A stretch of DNA of 64,000 bases from Flavihumibacter cheonanensis (GCF_022352215.1 NZ_JAKRWF010000001.1:1364001-1428000); one strand, 5' to 3'; shown: positions 36,061-45,646, numbered from the stretch's first letter. Numbers and translations are program-made. The notes: generated from the sequence alone by a model not told the origin.

Positions 36061-37404
36061 AATAATCTGCCTTGCCTTCCACTCCAGGTATTTGTTAATG
36101 GTTTGTGTAGTCAATTGCCTGGGAGGGGTAAGTATAGACTGAATTCCATATTTCTGAAGTTCCTTGACCATTCGTTTTTTTTCAAGAATAAACTTCTCGG
36201 TTATAACCTTAATATAAAGTTGCTCCAGGTTTTCTACCGGTTGTTCCGCTTGTTGCTGTAATTCGGTATTCTCGAAAAACACTACCAGCAATTGATGTTG
36301 CCTGGCCAGTGAACGGATATAGGGCAGTTGCCTTTGCAAACTACTCATCGATTCAAAATTGGTAAACAATATCAGTAAACTACGATGGGTAATCCGGCTT
36401 TTCACAAGTGTGACCAGTTTTTCATAATCCGCTTCCAAAAAATTGGTCTGCTGGCGATAGAGCGTTTCAGCCAGCAAACTCATTTGCATGCCTTTTCGGT
36501 CTGCTGGTACGAACTGCCCCATGGTTTCTGCGAAACAGATCAATCCGGCTTTATCGTATTTAACCAGTGCAACCCTGCTAAGCACCAGGCTAGCATTGAT
36601 TGCATAATCGAGCAGCGTCATTCCTTCAAACGGCTGTTTCATTACCCGACTTTTATCGATCAGGCAATACACCTGTTGGCTTCTTTCATCCGTGTAGTTG
36701 TTCACCATCAGGGCACCGCCTTTTCTTGCAGTGGCTTTCCAGTTAATGGTACGAAGATCGTCGCCGGGTACATAGTCCTTGATCTCTTCAAACTCCATAC
36801 TATGCCCAACTTTACGGATTTTCCTGTTTCCAATATCAGACGTTGTGGCATTATGCGCTACTAATTCATATTGCCGAAGCGAATGAAAAGCAGGCCATAC
36901 CATAACCATTTTCTCAGCTGGCAAACTGTATTTTCTTTCAGCAAGCGACAGCGGAGAACGAACCAGTACCGTTATATTCCCAAACATATATTCTCCCCTG
37001 CTGACCGGCCGGAGTGAATACAGCAGTTGTTTTTTCTCATTCGCTTCCAGGGTAACCGGAATTAAAAAGTTGCGCGCCTGAAACTGAATGGGAACTTCAT
37101 CTATCAGATCGGCTTTAACAGAAAAGGGATAATCCGATTGAACATCCACATAAATTTTATTTTCATCCCCATTGCTGAAAACATCCGCCATCCTTCTACT
37201 TGCTTTGATGCCTTCCTTTAACCGGAACAACATCAAAATATCGATAAGCGTTAGCAGGATCAGTGTTCCAAGCAAAATGAGTCCCAATTCAAACAAAACG
37301 GGAATAAAAAAAGTGAGAACAAAAAAACAGGCTATCCCGATCAGCATCCTGAAGAGACGGGGTGTAAAAAAAAGGCGGTATACAACTAATTCCTTTTCAG
37401 CCAT
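36058..37404 (-). CDS. DUF58 domain-containing protein
   Basis: The 448-residue protein has two N-terminal membrane helices (about 14-55) and a beta region. The DUF58 signature VPGDDLRTINWKATARKGGALMVNNYTDERSQ falls around residues 210-240, ahead of a von Willebrand-like C-terminal half (YCLIDKSRVM). DUF58 proteins are almost always encoded next to MoxR ATPases, as here, where the MoxR gene ends at this gene's start codon. The family resembles BatA/YeaD proteins and is thought to be a MoxR client or adaptor. Its function is unproven. Confidence 0.9.
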   Translation of the reverse strand: MAEKELVVYRLFFTPRLFRMLIGIACFFVLTFFIPVLFELGLILLGTLILLTLIDILMLFRLKEGIKASRRMADVFSNGDENKIYVDVQSDYPFSVKADLIDEVPIQFQARNFLIPVTLEANEKKQLLYSLRPVSRGEYMFGNITVLVRSPLSLAERKYSLPAEKMVMVWPAFHSLRQYELVAHNATTSDIGNRKIRKVGHSMEFEEIKDYVPGDDLRTINWKATARKGGALMVNNYTDERSQQVYCLIDKSRVMKQPFEGMTLLDYAINASLVLSRVALVKYDKAGLICFAETMGQFVPADRKGMQMSLLAETLYRQQTNFLEADYEKLVTLVKSRITHRSLLILFTNFESMSSLQRQLPYIRSLARQHQLLVVFFENTELQQQAEQPVENLEQLYIKVITEKFILEKKRMVKELQKYGIQSILTPPRQLTTQTINKYLEWKARQII

Positions 37405-38381
37405 TAGCGGGGTACTTCAATGGTTTGTACTATTTCCTTAATCACTTCATCAGCGGTGCCACCTTCCATCTCCTTTTCGGGTGTTATTATAATCCGATGG
37501 CGCAAAACCGGAGCCGTAACAAATACCACATCTTCCGGTGTTACAAAATCTCTTGCATTGATAGCAGCATATGCTTTGGATGCATTGAGTATCCCAATAG
37601 AAGCACGGGGTGAGGCACCCAGGTAGATATGTTTATGATTACGCGTCTGATTTACGATGGCAGCAATAAATCCAAGCAACTTCTCTTCTACATGAATTTG
37701 TTTCACCTGTTGCCGTAATAACAATAATTGTTCTTTGTTTAATACAGGTCGGATAACATTAAGCAAATTTTCAGCACCTTTCTCGTGATGTAATTTAAGA
37801 ATGGTTACCTCTTCCTCAATGGTTGGATAATCTATGAGAATCTTGAATAAAAAGCGATCCAGCTGAGCTTCCGGCAAGTGATAAGTCCCCTCCTGTTCAA
37901 CCGGATTCTGTGTTGCCACTACCAGGAACGGCGGATCCATTGTATAGGTACTTCCATCAATGGTAACCTGCTTTTCTTCCATTACTTCAAAGAGTGCAGC
38001 CTGTGTTTTTGCAGGAGCCCGGTTGATTTCATCAATCAGCACCAGGTTGCTGAAAATCGGCCCCTTCCGAAACTGGAAACTGGCTTGTTGTGGATGGAAG
38101 ATACTGGTTCCCAGAACATCACCCGGCATCAGATCAGGCGTAAATTGGATACGCGAAAAACCAACATCTACTGCCTTGCTTAGCAAACGGGCAGTGAGTG
38201 TTTTGGCAACACCCGGAACCCCTTCTATCAGGACATGCCCATCGGCCAGTAATGCTACCAGCAGTAATTCAACCATCGCTTCCTGGCCGATAATTACCCT
38301 GGACACTTCCTGCTTAAGTTCATCAACCGCCTGGTTGAGTTGTTGGAGATTTGTTCTTTCTTCAAAAAATTGTTCTTCCAT
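37404..38381 (-). CDS. MoxR-family AAA+ ATPase
   Basis: The 325-residue ATPase has Walker A GVPGVAKTLTARLLS at about residues 59-72 and Walker B NLVLIDEINRAPAKTQAALFEVMEE. Sensor 1 is VVATQNPVEQEGTYHLPEAQLDRF and the C-terminal lid carries the conserved GASPRASIG. MoxR proteins act as chaperone-like motors that mature or regulate complexes, often with VWA proteins. Here it is flanked on either side by single-base or few-base junctions with DUF58 and DUF4350 genes, an arrangement repeated in many Bacteroidota. Confidence 0.95.
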   Translation of the reverse strand: MEEQFFEERTNLQQLNQAVDELKQEVSRVIIGQEAMVELLLVALLADGHVLIEGVPGVAKTLTARLLSKAVDVGFSRIQFTPDLMPGDVLGTSIFHPQQASFQFRKGPIFSNLVLIDEINRAPAKTQAALFEVMEEKQVTIDGSTYTMDPPFLVVATQNPVEQEGTYHLPEAQLDRFLFKILIDYPTIEEEVTILKLHHEKGAENLLNVIRPVLNKEQLLLLRQQVKQIHVEEKLLGFIAAIVNQTRNHKHIYLGASPRASIGILNASKAYAAINARDFVTPEDVVFVTAPVLRHRIIITPEKEMEGGTADEVIKEIVQTIEVPR

Positions 38382-39628
38382 CAGGATCGTTTTATGTGAA
38401 ATTGTTCTATTAAATCATTCATGCGCAACAGGTCTTCGTCCGACACAGTCCCATGCTCCTCTATCATCCGGAATTCATAAAACAGGCTAGTAAGTAATGC
38501 TGGCGCTACACCGCTTTTCAGAGACAACTGTCTCACCAGCTGATCTTCCGGCAGATTGCCCTGAATATGATAATGCTGCCGTATGAATTCCATTAAATAG
38601 GTTTCCATTTTTATGGCAAGATCACTATTGTCCTTATGCTGGTAATACAGTCTTCCAATGGTTTTTACAAAATCAAGCGAACTGTTTTCAGGAGGAGTTA
38701 AGACAGGAATTATTTTCCTCCTTCTTTTCATTTCACTAAACAACAAGATACCCAGTAAAAAAAGTATGGTATACAAAGCCCATTTTAAAGCAGGATACTT
38801 CATAAACACACCTAGGCTAGAAAAATTATTTGTATCAGTCTTAGGTGTCCTGAAGTAATCATCCCACCAGATAAAGGAATACGAATGGGACAGCCCACTC
38901 AACAAATCTGACCAATACCGATGATTGTCTTTATGAAGTAAAAAGAAATTGGTTAGCTGCAATGGATTTGAATGAAGGGTAATAGTTCCCGAATCCAATC
39001 GCATCCTGATACAGTTGGGCGCACCCGATTGAATAGTTCCAAGAATCTCCCATCCCGAACTACTATCAACAGTAAAATGATAGGGGTTTTTTTCACCCGG
39101 GTATCCATAGGTTTGGTAGGTATTGAGGGCAGAAGTGCGGAGCATGTAGAGAATGGTGTCCGCAGAACTGATCACCGGTTGATCGTATACTATCTGAACC
39201 CCAAGGGAATCTAAAAAGGAATTATCATATTCTAGTGAGGCTATAACCAGGTGATTACCTTTCCTGACAAAACGCAGGAGATCCTCTTTTTCCGCATCAG
39301 TTGGTAAAAAACGGGGGGAAACAACTACATATAATTCCGGCAGCAAATCTTCCGTTTCGGTCGAATCATTCGATTCAGCCGGGTCTTCCCAATCTACCGA
39401 AGACCCACCAATACCAAGTGCTGGTGATTCTTTAATAAGGAAGATATCTTCTGCCTCGGGGAAATAGGTAAATAAGCTATTATAGGCATACCAGGTGCCA
39501 TATGGAATTTTATCCTGTTGCCAAAGACTAATCCTGGGATTGATAAACTTCGAATCGCAGCCGGCGCAACCCACAAGGCAGCAGGTTATCAGCAAGAGCA
39601 GCATTTTATCCAGCCCCTTTATCCTCAT
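38381..39628 (-). CDS. DUF4350 domain-containing membrane protein
   Basis: The 415-residue protein has an N-terminal hydrophobic signal with a lipobox-like CLVGC (Cys about 21). The DUF4350 domain lies at about 40-240 (SWYAYNSLFTYFPEAE-like GTWYAYNSLFTYFP; LLRFVRKGNHLVIAS). One membrane helix follows at about 283-301 (WALYTILFLLGILLFSEMKRRR), and a cytoplasmic tail includes FVKTIGRLYYQHKDNSDLAIKM. It belongs to the MoxR neighbourhood. Activity is unknown. Its start overlaps the DUF4129 gene stop by four bases. Confidence 0.85.
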   Translation of the reverse strand: MRIKGLDKMLLLLITCCLVGCAGCDSKFINPRISLWQQDKIPYGTWYAYNSLFTYFPEAEDIFLIKESPALGIGGSSVDWEDPAESNDSTETEDLLPELYVVVSPRFLPTDAEKEDLLRFVRKGNHLVIASLEYDNSFLDSLGVQIVYDQPVISSADTILYMLRTSALNTYQTYGYPGEKNPYHFTVDSSSGWEILGTIQSGAPNCIRMRLDSGTITLHSNPLQLTNFFLLHKDNHRYWSDLLSGLSHSYSFIWWDDYFRTPKTDTNNFSSLGVFMKYPALKWALYTILFLLGILLFSEMKRRRKIIPVLTPPENSSLDFVKTIGRLYYQHKDNSDLAIKMETYLMEFIRQHYHIQGNLPEDQLVRQLSLKSGVAPALLTSLFYEFRMIEEHGTVSDEDLLRMNDLIEQFHIKRS

Positions 39629-40203
39629 ACAGTCTGTTGAAAATTGGAAAATTCCTGTTTGATAACTTGATACTTAGCGGCATCGGCAGGAAACCCACCA
39701 TAGCATACATATTCATATATTCTTGAAAGCTGACGAAACTGTTCAAACTTTTGGTGCTTTCGAAACTGTTGTAAATACCGGGCATTGGTCCATTCTGGAT
39801 GGTATTCCAGTAAACCCTTTCTTTTCAAAAGCAAGAGTGTTTTAAGATATTGAAGCCGCACCGATTCATGGTAATCCTTCATCGCTTCTGCAGAATTCAA
39901 GAGTTGATCCAGGTCAGGCTCTTGAATTCCGGCAGGAGTACCTGCTGTTTTTTTACGTGCTTTAGATTTTTTTGTAAAAAGCAGCAAATTTCGTTCAGAC
40001 AAGATTCGATATAAAATAAAGCCCAGGAATAGTATAAGCAGCACATAAAAAAATAGTTTTAACCAACCGCTTTTTAAGAAAGATTCCAGCCAGTCCAATT
40101 GTTGCTCATTTTTTACTTCCACCTTTTTAGGCCAGTAAGCAGGATCATTGGCATACCTGAATTCTTTTAATGCTTTCAGTGAATCGATCTGTTGTACAGG
40201 CAT
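39625..40203 (-). CDS. DUF4129-type membrane protein, start codon uncertain
   Basis: From ATG 40203 the protein is 192 residues, with one membrane helix at about 48-66 (WLKLFFYVLLILFLGFILYRIL) and a C-terminal DUF4129-like helical region (about 105-190, LLLLKRKGLLEYHPEWTNARYLQ). In the same frame, upstream of the ATG, a good signal peptide is encoded (HSLAVVLILIFSGFCAYAQ) with no ATG, GTG or TTG before the stop codon at 40302-40300. Only a CTG at 40293 is available. The real protein may therefore start at CTG. The DUF4350 gene overlaps its end. Confidence 0.75.
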   Translation of the reverse strand: MPVQQIDSLKALKEFRYANDPAYWPKKVEVKNEQQLDWLESFLKSGWLKLFFYVLLILFLGFILYRILSERNLLLFTKKSKARKKTAGTPAGIQEPDLDQLLNSAEAMKDYHESVRLQYLKTLLLLKRKGLLEYHPEWTNARYLQQFRKHQKFEQFRQLSRIYEYVCYGGFPADAAKYQVIKQEFSNFQQTV

Positions 40204-40303
40204 TTCCAGCTTGTCCTGTGCATAAGCGCAAAACCCGCTAAAAATAAGGATAAGTACTACCGCCAGAGAATGATATAAGAATCGTGCTTTCAGCTTTCGT
40301 CAA

Positions 40304-41263
40304 TTAAACTTGATTTTCCAATTGGATTTTCTTTGCTAACCGGATAGGATAATAAATAAAATACCATCCAATAAATGTAAAGGATCCGATTAATATAAAC
40401 AGACTTAACCAAACCGGCATCCCGGTATGACGGGTTATATAGCCTTCAAAAAAAGCAGCACACATGAATACCGGCACAAGGCCAATCATGATTTTAAGTC
40501 CGTCTTTAACACCCATTCGCAATGATTGCAAATGTGTATAGGTTCCCGGAAACAGCAAACTTCGACCAATTACCAATCCGGCACCACCTGCAATTACGAT
40601 CGCTGAAATCTCCAGTGCACCATGTATCCAGATTACCAATATAGATTCCCATCCCAGTCCTTTAGCAAAAAAGAAATATTGAAAGGATCCCAGCATCACC
40701 CCATTTTTGAACAGCATGTAAACTGTTCCAACGCCGGCAAAAAATCCTGCTACAAACATGTTAAATGCCACCCTGATATTATTAAGGGCTATCGCTAGAA
40801 ACATGTACAACTCACCTTCCTGTTTATACACACCAAAAGGATCTCCTTTTGCAATATTTTCTTCTGTCATATCAACATACTGACTGCCCAGTACTCCCCG
40901 AACAAATTCCTGGTCCTGTGCGGAAGAAAAGACTGCAATCAATGCAAATACAACAAACACCAGTAGAGAGTAAAACAACATTTGATGGTGCTTTCGGACT
41001 ACTAATGGCAATTCAGTAACAAAAAAACGACGAAGCCGGGAGGTTTCTTCTTTTTTATTGCTATAGATAGAAAGATATTTTGAACTTGCCAGCCCGTTTA
41101 GATAAATGGTAACCTGGCTTTTGGGATAAAATGTTTTAGCATATCCAAGATCATTTACCAGTTCCGTGAACTGAGTAGCTAGTTCATCCGGACCAGCGGC
41201 ACCATTTTCCTGGATGCTTTTCCATTTTTCAATATTCGTTTGCAGGAATTTTCCTTCACGCAT
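40304..41263 (-). CDS. SpoIIM-like (DUF95) stage II sporulation protein M family membrane protein
   Basis: From ATG 41263 the protein is 319 residues and begins MREGKFLQTNIEKWKSI. A Leu-coded start 7 codons upstream is not preferred. After a helical N-terminal region there are about five membrane segments, including LLVFVVFALIAVFSS, NMFVAGFFAGVGTVYMLF, WIHGALEISAIVIAGGAGLVIG and LSLFILIGSFTFIGWYF. The WIHG-ALE-IAGGAGL signature is typical of the SpoIIM/DUF95 family. Non-sporulating bacteria carry it beside RDD and MoxR genes. Function is unknown. Confidence 0.88.
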   Translation of the reverse strand: MREGKFLQTNIEKWKSIQENGAAGPDELATQFTELVNDLGYAKTFYPKSQVTIYLNGLASSKYLSIYSNKKEETSRLRRFFVTELPLVVRKHHQMLFYSLLVFVVFALIAVFSSAQDQEFVRGVLGSQYVDMTEENIAKGDPFGVYKQEGELYMFLAIALNNIRVAFNMFVAGFFAGVGTVYMLFKNGVMLGSFQYFFFAKGLGWESILVIWIHGALEISAIVIAGGAGLVIGRSLLFPGTYTHLQSLRMGVKDGLKIMIGLVPVFMCAAFFEGYITRHTGMPVWLSLFILIGSFTFIGWYFIYYPIRLAKKIQLENQV

Positions 41264-41334
41264 AGGCCAACAATATAAGGTCAAAATTTTATTTCCGGAA
41301 ATCAGTATGAGGTATTATCTTTTCGCACTGTACT

Positions 41335-42102
41335 ATGCCTGTAACAAAACTTCATACCGGTTTTAACATTGAGGTAGAATTTACAATCAGTGCTTTTCAC
41401 AAACGACTACTAGCCTGGTTCATTGACCTTGTAGTAGTACTAATTTATAGCTGGCTGGTCAATAAATTCGTAAATAGTTTTAAATCGAGCCCGTTTGACA
41501 CTTCCTTAGGATGGTTGGATATACTTGCATGGATTCCTATTTTACTCTATTTCCTGATTGCAGAAGTTACCATGAACGGGCAAACGCCGGGCAAGCGAAT
41601 CATGCGAATAAAGGTCATTACCGCAACCGGAGGTCAACCAACGCTCAGCCAATACCTGATACGGTGGCTTTTTCGGTCAGTAGATTTTCCATTGATGGTG
41701 TTTTTTTCTCTGATTTATTCAATCTGGCCCTGGTATTTATTTCCCCTGTTATTCACAGGATTGATCAGTTTTATACTAACTCCGCTTTCACAACGAATTG
41801 GGGACCTCCTGGCTGGCACCATAGTCATAGACACCAATACAGAATCTGCCTGGCAGCATACTGTTTTCACGGAGGTCGAAGATAATTATCAGGCTGTATT
41901 TCCGGGCGTAATGAAATTAAGCGACCGGGACATGAACACGATTAAGCAGGTACTGCTATACACACGAAAAAGACCGGGTGATCCGGTGTTGGAAAGAGTT
42001 GCTTATAAAATAAAAATGGCACTCAAAATCGAAACCGATCTGAGTGCCGAAAACTTTCTGCAAACCCTTCTGAAGGATTATAATTACCTGTCGAGAAAAT
42101 AA
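41335..42102 (+). CDS. RDD family membrane protein
   Basis: The 255-residue protein has an RDD domain (about 20-165) whose first helix carries the arginine-aspartate signature KRLLAWFIDLVVVLIYSWL. The second conserved segment is NGQTPGKRIMRIKVITATGG, and the third is QRIGDLLAGTIVIDT. A cytoplasmic tail of about 80 residues follows. RDD proteins have been proposed as transporters in some bacteria. Its position divergent from the SpoIIM gene matches a recurrent RDD-SpoIIM-MoxR neighbourhood. The stop is one base from the convergent DUF5362 gene stop. Confidence 0.92.
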   Translation: MPVTKLHTGFNIEVEFTISAFHKRLLAWFIDLVVVLIYSWLVNKFVNSFKSSPFDTSLGWLDILAWIPILLYFLIAEVTMNGQTPGKRIMRIKVITATGGQPTLSQYLIRWLFRSVDFPLMVFFSLIYSIWPWYLFPLLFTGLISFILTPLSQRIGDLLAGTIVIDTNTESAWQHTVFTEVEDNYQAVFPGVMKLSDRDMNTIKQVLLYTRKRPGDPVLERVAYKIKMALKIETDLSAENFLQTLLKDYNYLSRK

Positions 42103-42103
42103 C

Positions 42104-42553
42104 TTAAAAGGAAGCAAATCCGATTATAGCAACCCCCACTATTACCAGCAGGTAGATAGACATTAAGATTATTGTCAGTATGCCAATAAAGCGAAAACAG
42201 GATTTCAGGTTCCTGAAGGACGTCTGCAGTTGAACAGGTTCACCCGCCTGGAGAGCAGCCTGCATTCCCGCTGCGAACCGATACAGGTATAAACAGGGAA
42301 AAAAGTACAACGCAGCCATGGCAATATAAACCAGTGAAAGACCAGAGGAATACATACCTACAGGTCCGGCTAACTCACGCGAATTAACAGAAGAAAAGAA
42401 AAACGTCATGCCCAGTCCGATTAATACAATCAGACCGCATCCAATAAAGCCGAGGATCGACAAAAACTTTGCCCACTTGGCAGTTTCTTTGAGATAACCG
42501 TTTGACAGCTCATCAATTTGCAATTCAAACAGGTTTGATTGGGTTGTTTCCAT
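42104..42553 (-). CDS. DUF5362-like membrane protein
   Basis: The 149-residue protein has four membrane helices: ILGFIGCGLIVLIGLGMTFFF, LSLVYIAMAALYFFPCLYLYRF, then two at the C-terminus (FIGILTIILMSIYLLVIVGVAIIG). The soluble N-terminus ELSNGYLKETAKWAKFLSI is typical of DUF5362. Function is unknown. It lies 27 bases downstream of a paralogous gene with the same helix layout and the shared AKWAKF/AKWARW, LYFFP/FLYFPF and SFR/SFF segments, so the two look like an old tandem duplication. Confidence 0.8.
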   Translation of the reverse strand: METTQSNLFELQIDELSNGYLKETAKWAKFLSILGFIGCGLIVLIGLGMTFFFSSVNSRELAGPVGMYSSGLSLVYIAMAALYFFPCLYLYRFAAGMQAALQAGEPVQLQTSFRNLKSCFRFIGILTIILMSIYLLVIVGVAIIGFASF

Positions 42554-42580
42554 TATGATTGATTTGGTTTAAGGAAGTAT

Positions 42581-43030
42581 TCATTGCGCACCCCAGCCCA
42601 GTATGGAGGCAATTCCGGTAAACACAATAAAGGCCGCATATAATCCAATTATCAGAAAAGTCCATATTGCCAGATAGCGAAAAAATGAACGGAGACAAAG
42701 CAGTGAAATTGTCAGACTGGTGGAATTTTCCTGACCAGCCATCCGTTTCATGTGAAATCCAAACCTGTACAACCAACGGAACGGAAAATAAAGAAACAAT
42801 ACAGCCAACAAGGATGCAACGCTAGTTGTGGCTGCCAGATCCCTGGCAGCTTCCTCTTTTACCTGTAATACAACTAACGAATATATCGACCTCGCACCGA
42901 GATAAACCAGGCCAATCAAAAACAGGTATCCGGCAATTGCCAGCCATCGGGCCCATTTGGCAGCATCCTGTAAAAGCAGCCAGTTACCCGCTTCCACTTC
43001 TATCCGATTCTTTGAATTTTCCGCTATCAT
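42581..43030 (-). CDS. DUF5362-like membrane protein (paralogue of the next gene downstream)
   Basis: From ATG 43030 the protein is 149 residues, the same length as its neighbour. It shows LLLQDAAKWARWLAIAGYLFLIGLVYLG, then VASLLAVLFLYFPFRWLYRFGFHMKRM, then SFFRYLAIWTFLIIGLYAAFIVFTGIASI. An upstream in-frame start at 43084 would enter the proS terminator region and is rejected. No partner domain is seen. The family is small and uncharacterised. Confidence 0.78.
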   Translation of the reverse strand: MIAENSKNRIEVEAGNWLLLQDAAKWARWLAIAGYLFLIGLVYLGARSIYSLVVLQVKEEAARDLAATTSVASLLAVLFLYFPFRWLYRFGFHMKRMAGQENSTSLTISLLCLRSFFRYLAIWTFLIIGLYAAFIVFTGIASILGWGAQ

Positions 43031-43049
43031 AACATTTAAAGCTTTAATA

Positions 43050-43090
43050 TAAAAAAAACATGCAGAAGCCAACCAGCTCTGCATGTTTAT
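43050..43090 (-). terminator. Terminator of proS
   Basis: On the - strand ACATGCAGA (43086-43078) pairs with TCTGCATGT (43066-43058) over a 9-bp perfect stem with an 11-base loop, followed by TTTTTTTT (43057-43050). It stands 25 bases after the proS stop. Confidence 0.85.
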
Positions 43091-43111
43091 ATTTTTTATG
43101 GTATCCCCGGA

Positions 43112-44587
43112 TTAGTATGCTCTTGCAAACAAAACCCGCTGTGTACTAGGCTTTCCTGTCAGGATACAGGTGCCTGCTTCCTGTTTGTTGTCAAGCGGGA
43201 TACAACGAATGGTTGCCTTTGTTTTTTCCTTTATGGCTTCTTCTGTTTCAGCTGTCCCATCCCAATGAGCAGCCAGGAATCCACCCTTTTCATCCAATAG
43301 CCGTTCGAATTCAGCCCAATCATTCACCTCGGTAATATGACTATCTCTGTACGCTTTTGCCTTATTGAACATGTTCTCCTGAATTTCATCCAGCAAGTTT
43401 TTTACCTGCTCTGCCAGGTTTTCCAAAGGAAGGGTTTGTTTTTCCTTGGTATCTCTCCTGGCTACTTCAGCTACTTTGTTTTCCAGGTCCCTCGCTCCTA
43501 AGGCGATCCTCACCGGAACACCTTTCATTTCGTATTCAGCGAACTTCCAGCCCGGACGCGTATTATCGCTATCGTCGTATTTTACGGATATGCCAAGTGC
43601 TTTCAATCCTGTGATGATTTCATTCACCTTTTCGCCAATCAGCGCTTTTTGCTCATCCCCCTTATAAATTGGTACAATTACTACTTGTAACGGTGCAATT
43701 TTCGGAGGCAGGATCAGTCCCTGGTCATCACTATGCGCCATCACCAGCGCTCCAATCAAGCGAGTACTTACCCCCCAGCTGGTAGCCCAAACATATTCCA
43801 GCTTGTTTTCTTTCGTCAGAAATTTTACATCAAAGGCCCGGGCGAAATTTTGTCCGAGAAAATGAGAGGTTCCAGCCTGCAGTGCTTTTCCATCCTGCAT
43901 CAGCGCTTCAATACAATAGGTGTCCTCCGCTCCTGCAAACCGTTCGGAAGGCGTTTTTACACCCTTAATAACGGGTACTGCCATATATTCCTCCACAAAG
44001 CGAGCATATACATCCAGCATTTTTTCGGTTTCCTCTACCGCTTCTTCTTTTGTAGCATGGGCGGTATGGCCTTCCTGCCACAGAAACTCGGCGGTTCTGA
44101 GAAATAGCCGGGTTCTCATCTCCCAGCGAACCACATTGGCCCACTGGTTGATCAGCAGAGGAAGATCACGATAACTCTGGATCCAGTCTTTATAGGTATT
44201 CCAAATGATCGTTTCAGAAGTCGGACGAACAATCAGTTCCTCTTCCAGTTTGGCTTCCGGATCAACAACTACTCCACCCCCATTCGGATCATTTTTCAAT
44301 CGATAGTGGGTTACAACGGCACACTCTTTGGCAAAGCCTTCCACATGGGCTGCCTCTTTGGAAAGGAAGCTTTTCGGGATGAACAGCGGGAAATAGGCGT
44401 TCACATGCCCAGTCTCCTTGAACATCCGGTCGAGCTGGTCGCGCATATTCTCCCAGAGAGTAAACCCATAAGGTTTTATTACCATACAACCTCTAACGGC
44501 AGAGTAATCCGCCAGTCCGCCTTTCAGAACTAAATCGTTATACCACTGGCTATAATCCGCTTCCCGGCTCGTAATTTCTTTACTCAT
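43112..44587 (-). CDS. proS: Prolyl-tRNA synthetase (short, eukaryote/archaea-like type)
   Basis: This 491-residue class II synthetase lacks the bacterial INS editing insertion between motifs 2 and 3. Motif 1 lies around [27 protein letters not shown]. Motif 2 is [27 protein letters not shown]. The anticodon-binding domain [15 protein letters not shown] starts near residue 290, and the C-terminal zinc-like extension ends with Tyr (RVLFARAY), as in the ProS3 type. It is common in Bacteroidota. The gene stands alone with its own terminator. Confidence 0.96.
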   Translation of the reverse strand: MSKEITSREADYSQWYNDLVLKGGLADYSAVRGCMVIKPYGFTLWENMRDQLDRMFKETGHVNAYFPLFIPKSFLSKEAAHVEGFAKECAVVTHYRLKNDPNGGGVVVDPEAKLEEELIVRPTSETIIWNTYKDWIQSYRDLPLLINQWANVVRWEMRTRLFLRTAEFLWQEGHTAHATKEEAVEETEKMLDVYARFVEEYMAVPVIKGVKTPSERFAGAEDTYCIEALMQDGKALQAGTSHFLGQNFARAFDVKFLTKENKLEYVWATSWGVSTRLIGALVMAHSDDQGLILPPKIAPLQVVIVPIYKGDEQKALIGEKVNEIITGLKALGISVKYDDSDNTRPGWKFAEYEMKGVPVRIALGARDLENKVAEVARRDTKEKQTLPLENLAEQVKNLLDEIQENMFNKAKAYRDSHITEVNDWAEFERLLDEKGGFLAAHWDGTAETEEAIKEKTKATIRCIPLDNKQEAGTCILTGKPSTQRVLFARAY

Positions 44588-44704
44588 GCTAACTGATTGG
44601 GTTTTAACATTTAACTTGCAACGAAAGATTAAAAATCGCTGTCTAATTTGTACTTTAGTAGAGCGAACGCAAAAGTAATTTTTTAACTCATTAATCGCTG
44701 AGCC

Positions 44705-45559
44705 ATGAACCTCAAAATTTCTTCCTTACTGGTGGTGGCCGCTGCTCTTACACTGGGTAGCTGTTCCTCCGTATACAAATCCGGACAAACACCGGATGAT
44801 GTTTATTATTCTCCCGGAAGAACGGGGGCGGCCTATGCATCAGGAAATGATGACAATGGCTCAGATTATCTTGCAACCAATCAGCGCCGTCGGTACAATG
44901 ATCGCGTAACTGATCCGAACTACGCGGATGATCAATACATGCGAATGGCCATCGCTACTGGCCGTCGTCCTATGTTCTTTGATGATTTTGCCATGATGAA
45001 TCCCTATTACCGAAACAACTGGGCGTTTAACAGCTGGATGGTTTGGAATAGCCCCTGGAACAGCCCCTGGAATTCCATGTACATGTGGAACAGTTTTTAT
45101 AATCCTTACTGGGGAATTGGAAACGGCTGGTATGGCGGAGGATTTGGCCTTGGCTGGTCTCCCGGATGGGGAACTGGTTGGGGTCCGGGCTGGGGTGGTG
45201 GTCACTGGGCTGGTGGTGGAATCATCAACAAGCCCGGCTATTATACAGCTCCGCGTCCAAGTCGCCCAAGATCTGGTTTTACAATGGGTAGCTATTTGAA
45301 CACCAATAACAACCGGAACAGTTATCGTGTAAACAATTCTTATTACGGAAACTATAACAACCGGAATAGTTACAACGATAACCGCAGTTTCAACAACAGC
45401 AACAACCGGAGCATGTATAACAACAATCGCTCTACCAATTCAGGCTCTTTCGACAGGCCTACGCGCTCTTATTCACCCTCTTCCTCACCATCTGGCGGTA
45501 GCCGTGGTAGTTCAGGAGGTGGCGGTGGAGTGAGTCGCCCAACCCGCTCAGGTAATTAA
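44705..45559 (+). CDS. Low-complexity Trp/Asn/Gly-rich lipoprotein
   Basis: The 284-residue protein has a lipoprotein signal with lipobox LGSC (Cys about residue 20). A central block at about 100-180 is built of repeated W-N-S-P and G-W-G-P-G units ([34 protein letters not shown]). An Asn/Arg/Ser-rich tail follows, ending in glycine and serine runs. I recognise no family domain. Such composition suggests a surface-exposed or secreted disordered protein. It has its own terminator and is not obviously in an operon. Confidence 0.75.
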   Translation: MNLKISSLLVVAAALTLGSCSSVYKSGQTPDDVYYSPGRTGAAYASGNDDNGSDYLATNQRRRYNDRVTDPNYADDQYMRMAIATGRRPMFFDDFAMMNPYYRNNWAFNSWMVWNSPWNSPWNSMYMWNSFYNPYWGIGNGWYGGGFGLGWSPGWGTGWGPGWGGGHWAGGGIINKPGYYTAPRPSRPRSGFTMGSYLNTNNNRNSYRVNNSYYGNYNNRNSYNDNRSFNNSNNRSMYNNNRSTNSGSFDRPTRSYSPSSSPSGGSRGSSGGGGGVSRPTRSGN

Positions 45560-45578
45560 ACTTTTCATATAACGTATC

Positions 45579-45618
45579 GGAGGAAACAACCAAAACAGGC
45601 CGTTTCCTCCTTTTTTAT
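45579..45618 (+). terminator. Terminator after the W/N-rich lipoprotein gene
   Basis: GGAGGAAAC (45579-45587) pairs perfectly with GTTTCCTCC (45602-45610) across a 14-base loop and is followed by TTTTTTAT. Confidence 0.8.
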
Positions 45619-45646
45619 ATCCATCCTGTATCTAAAGTAAAGGCAC

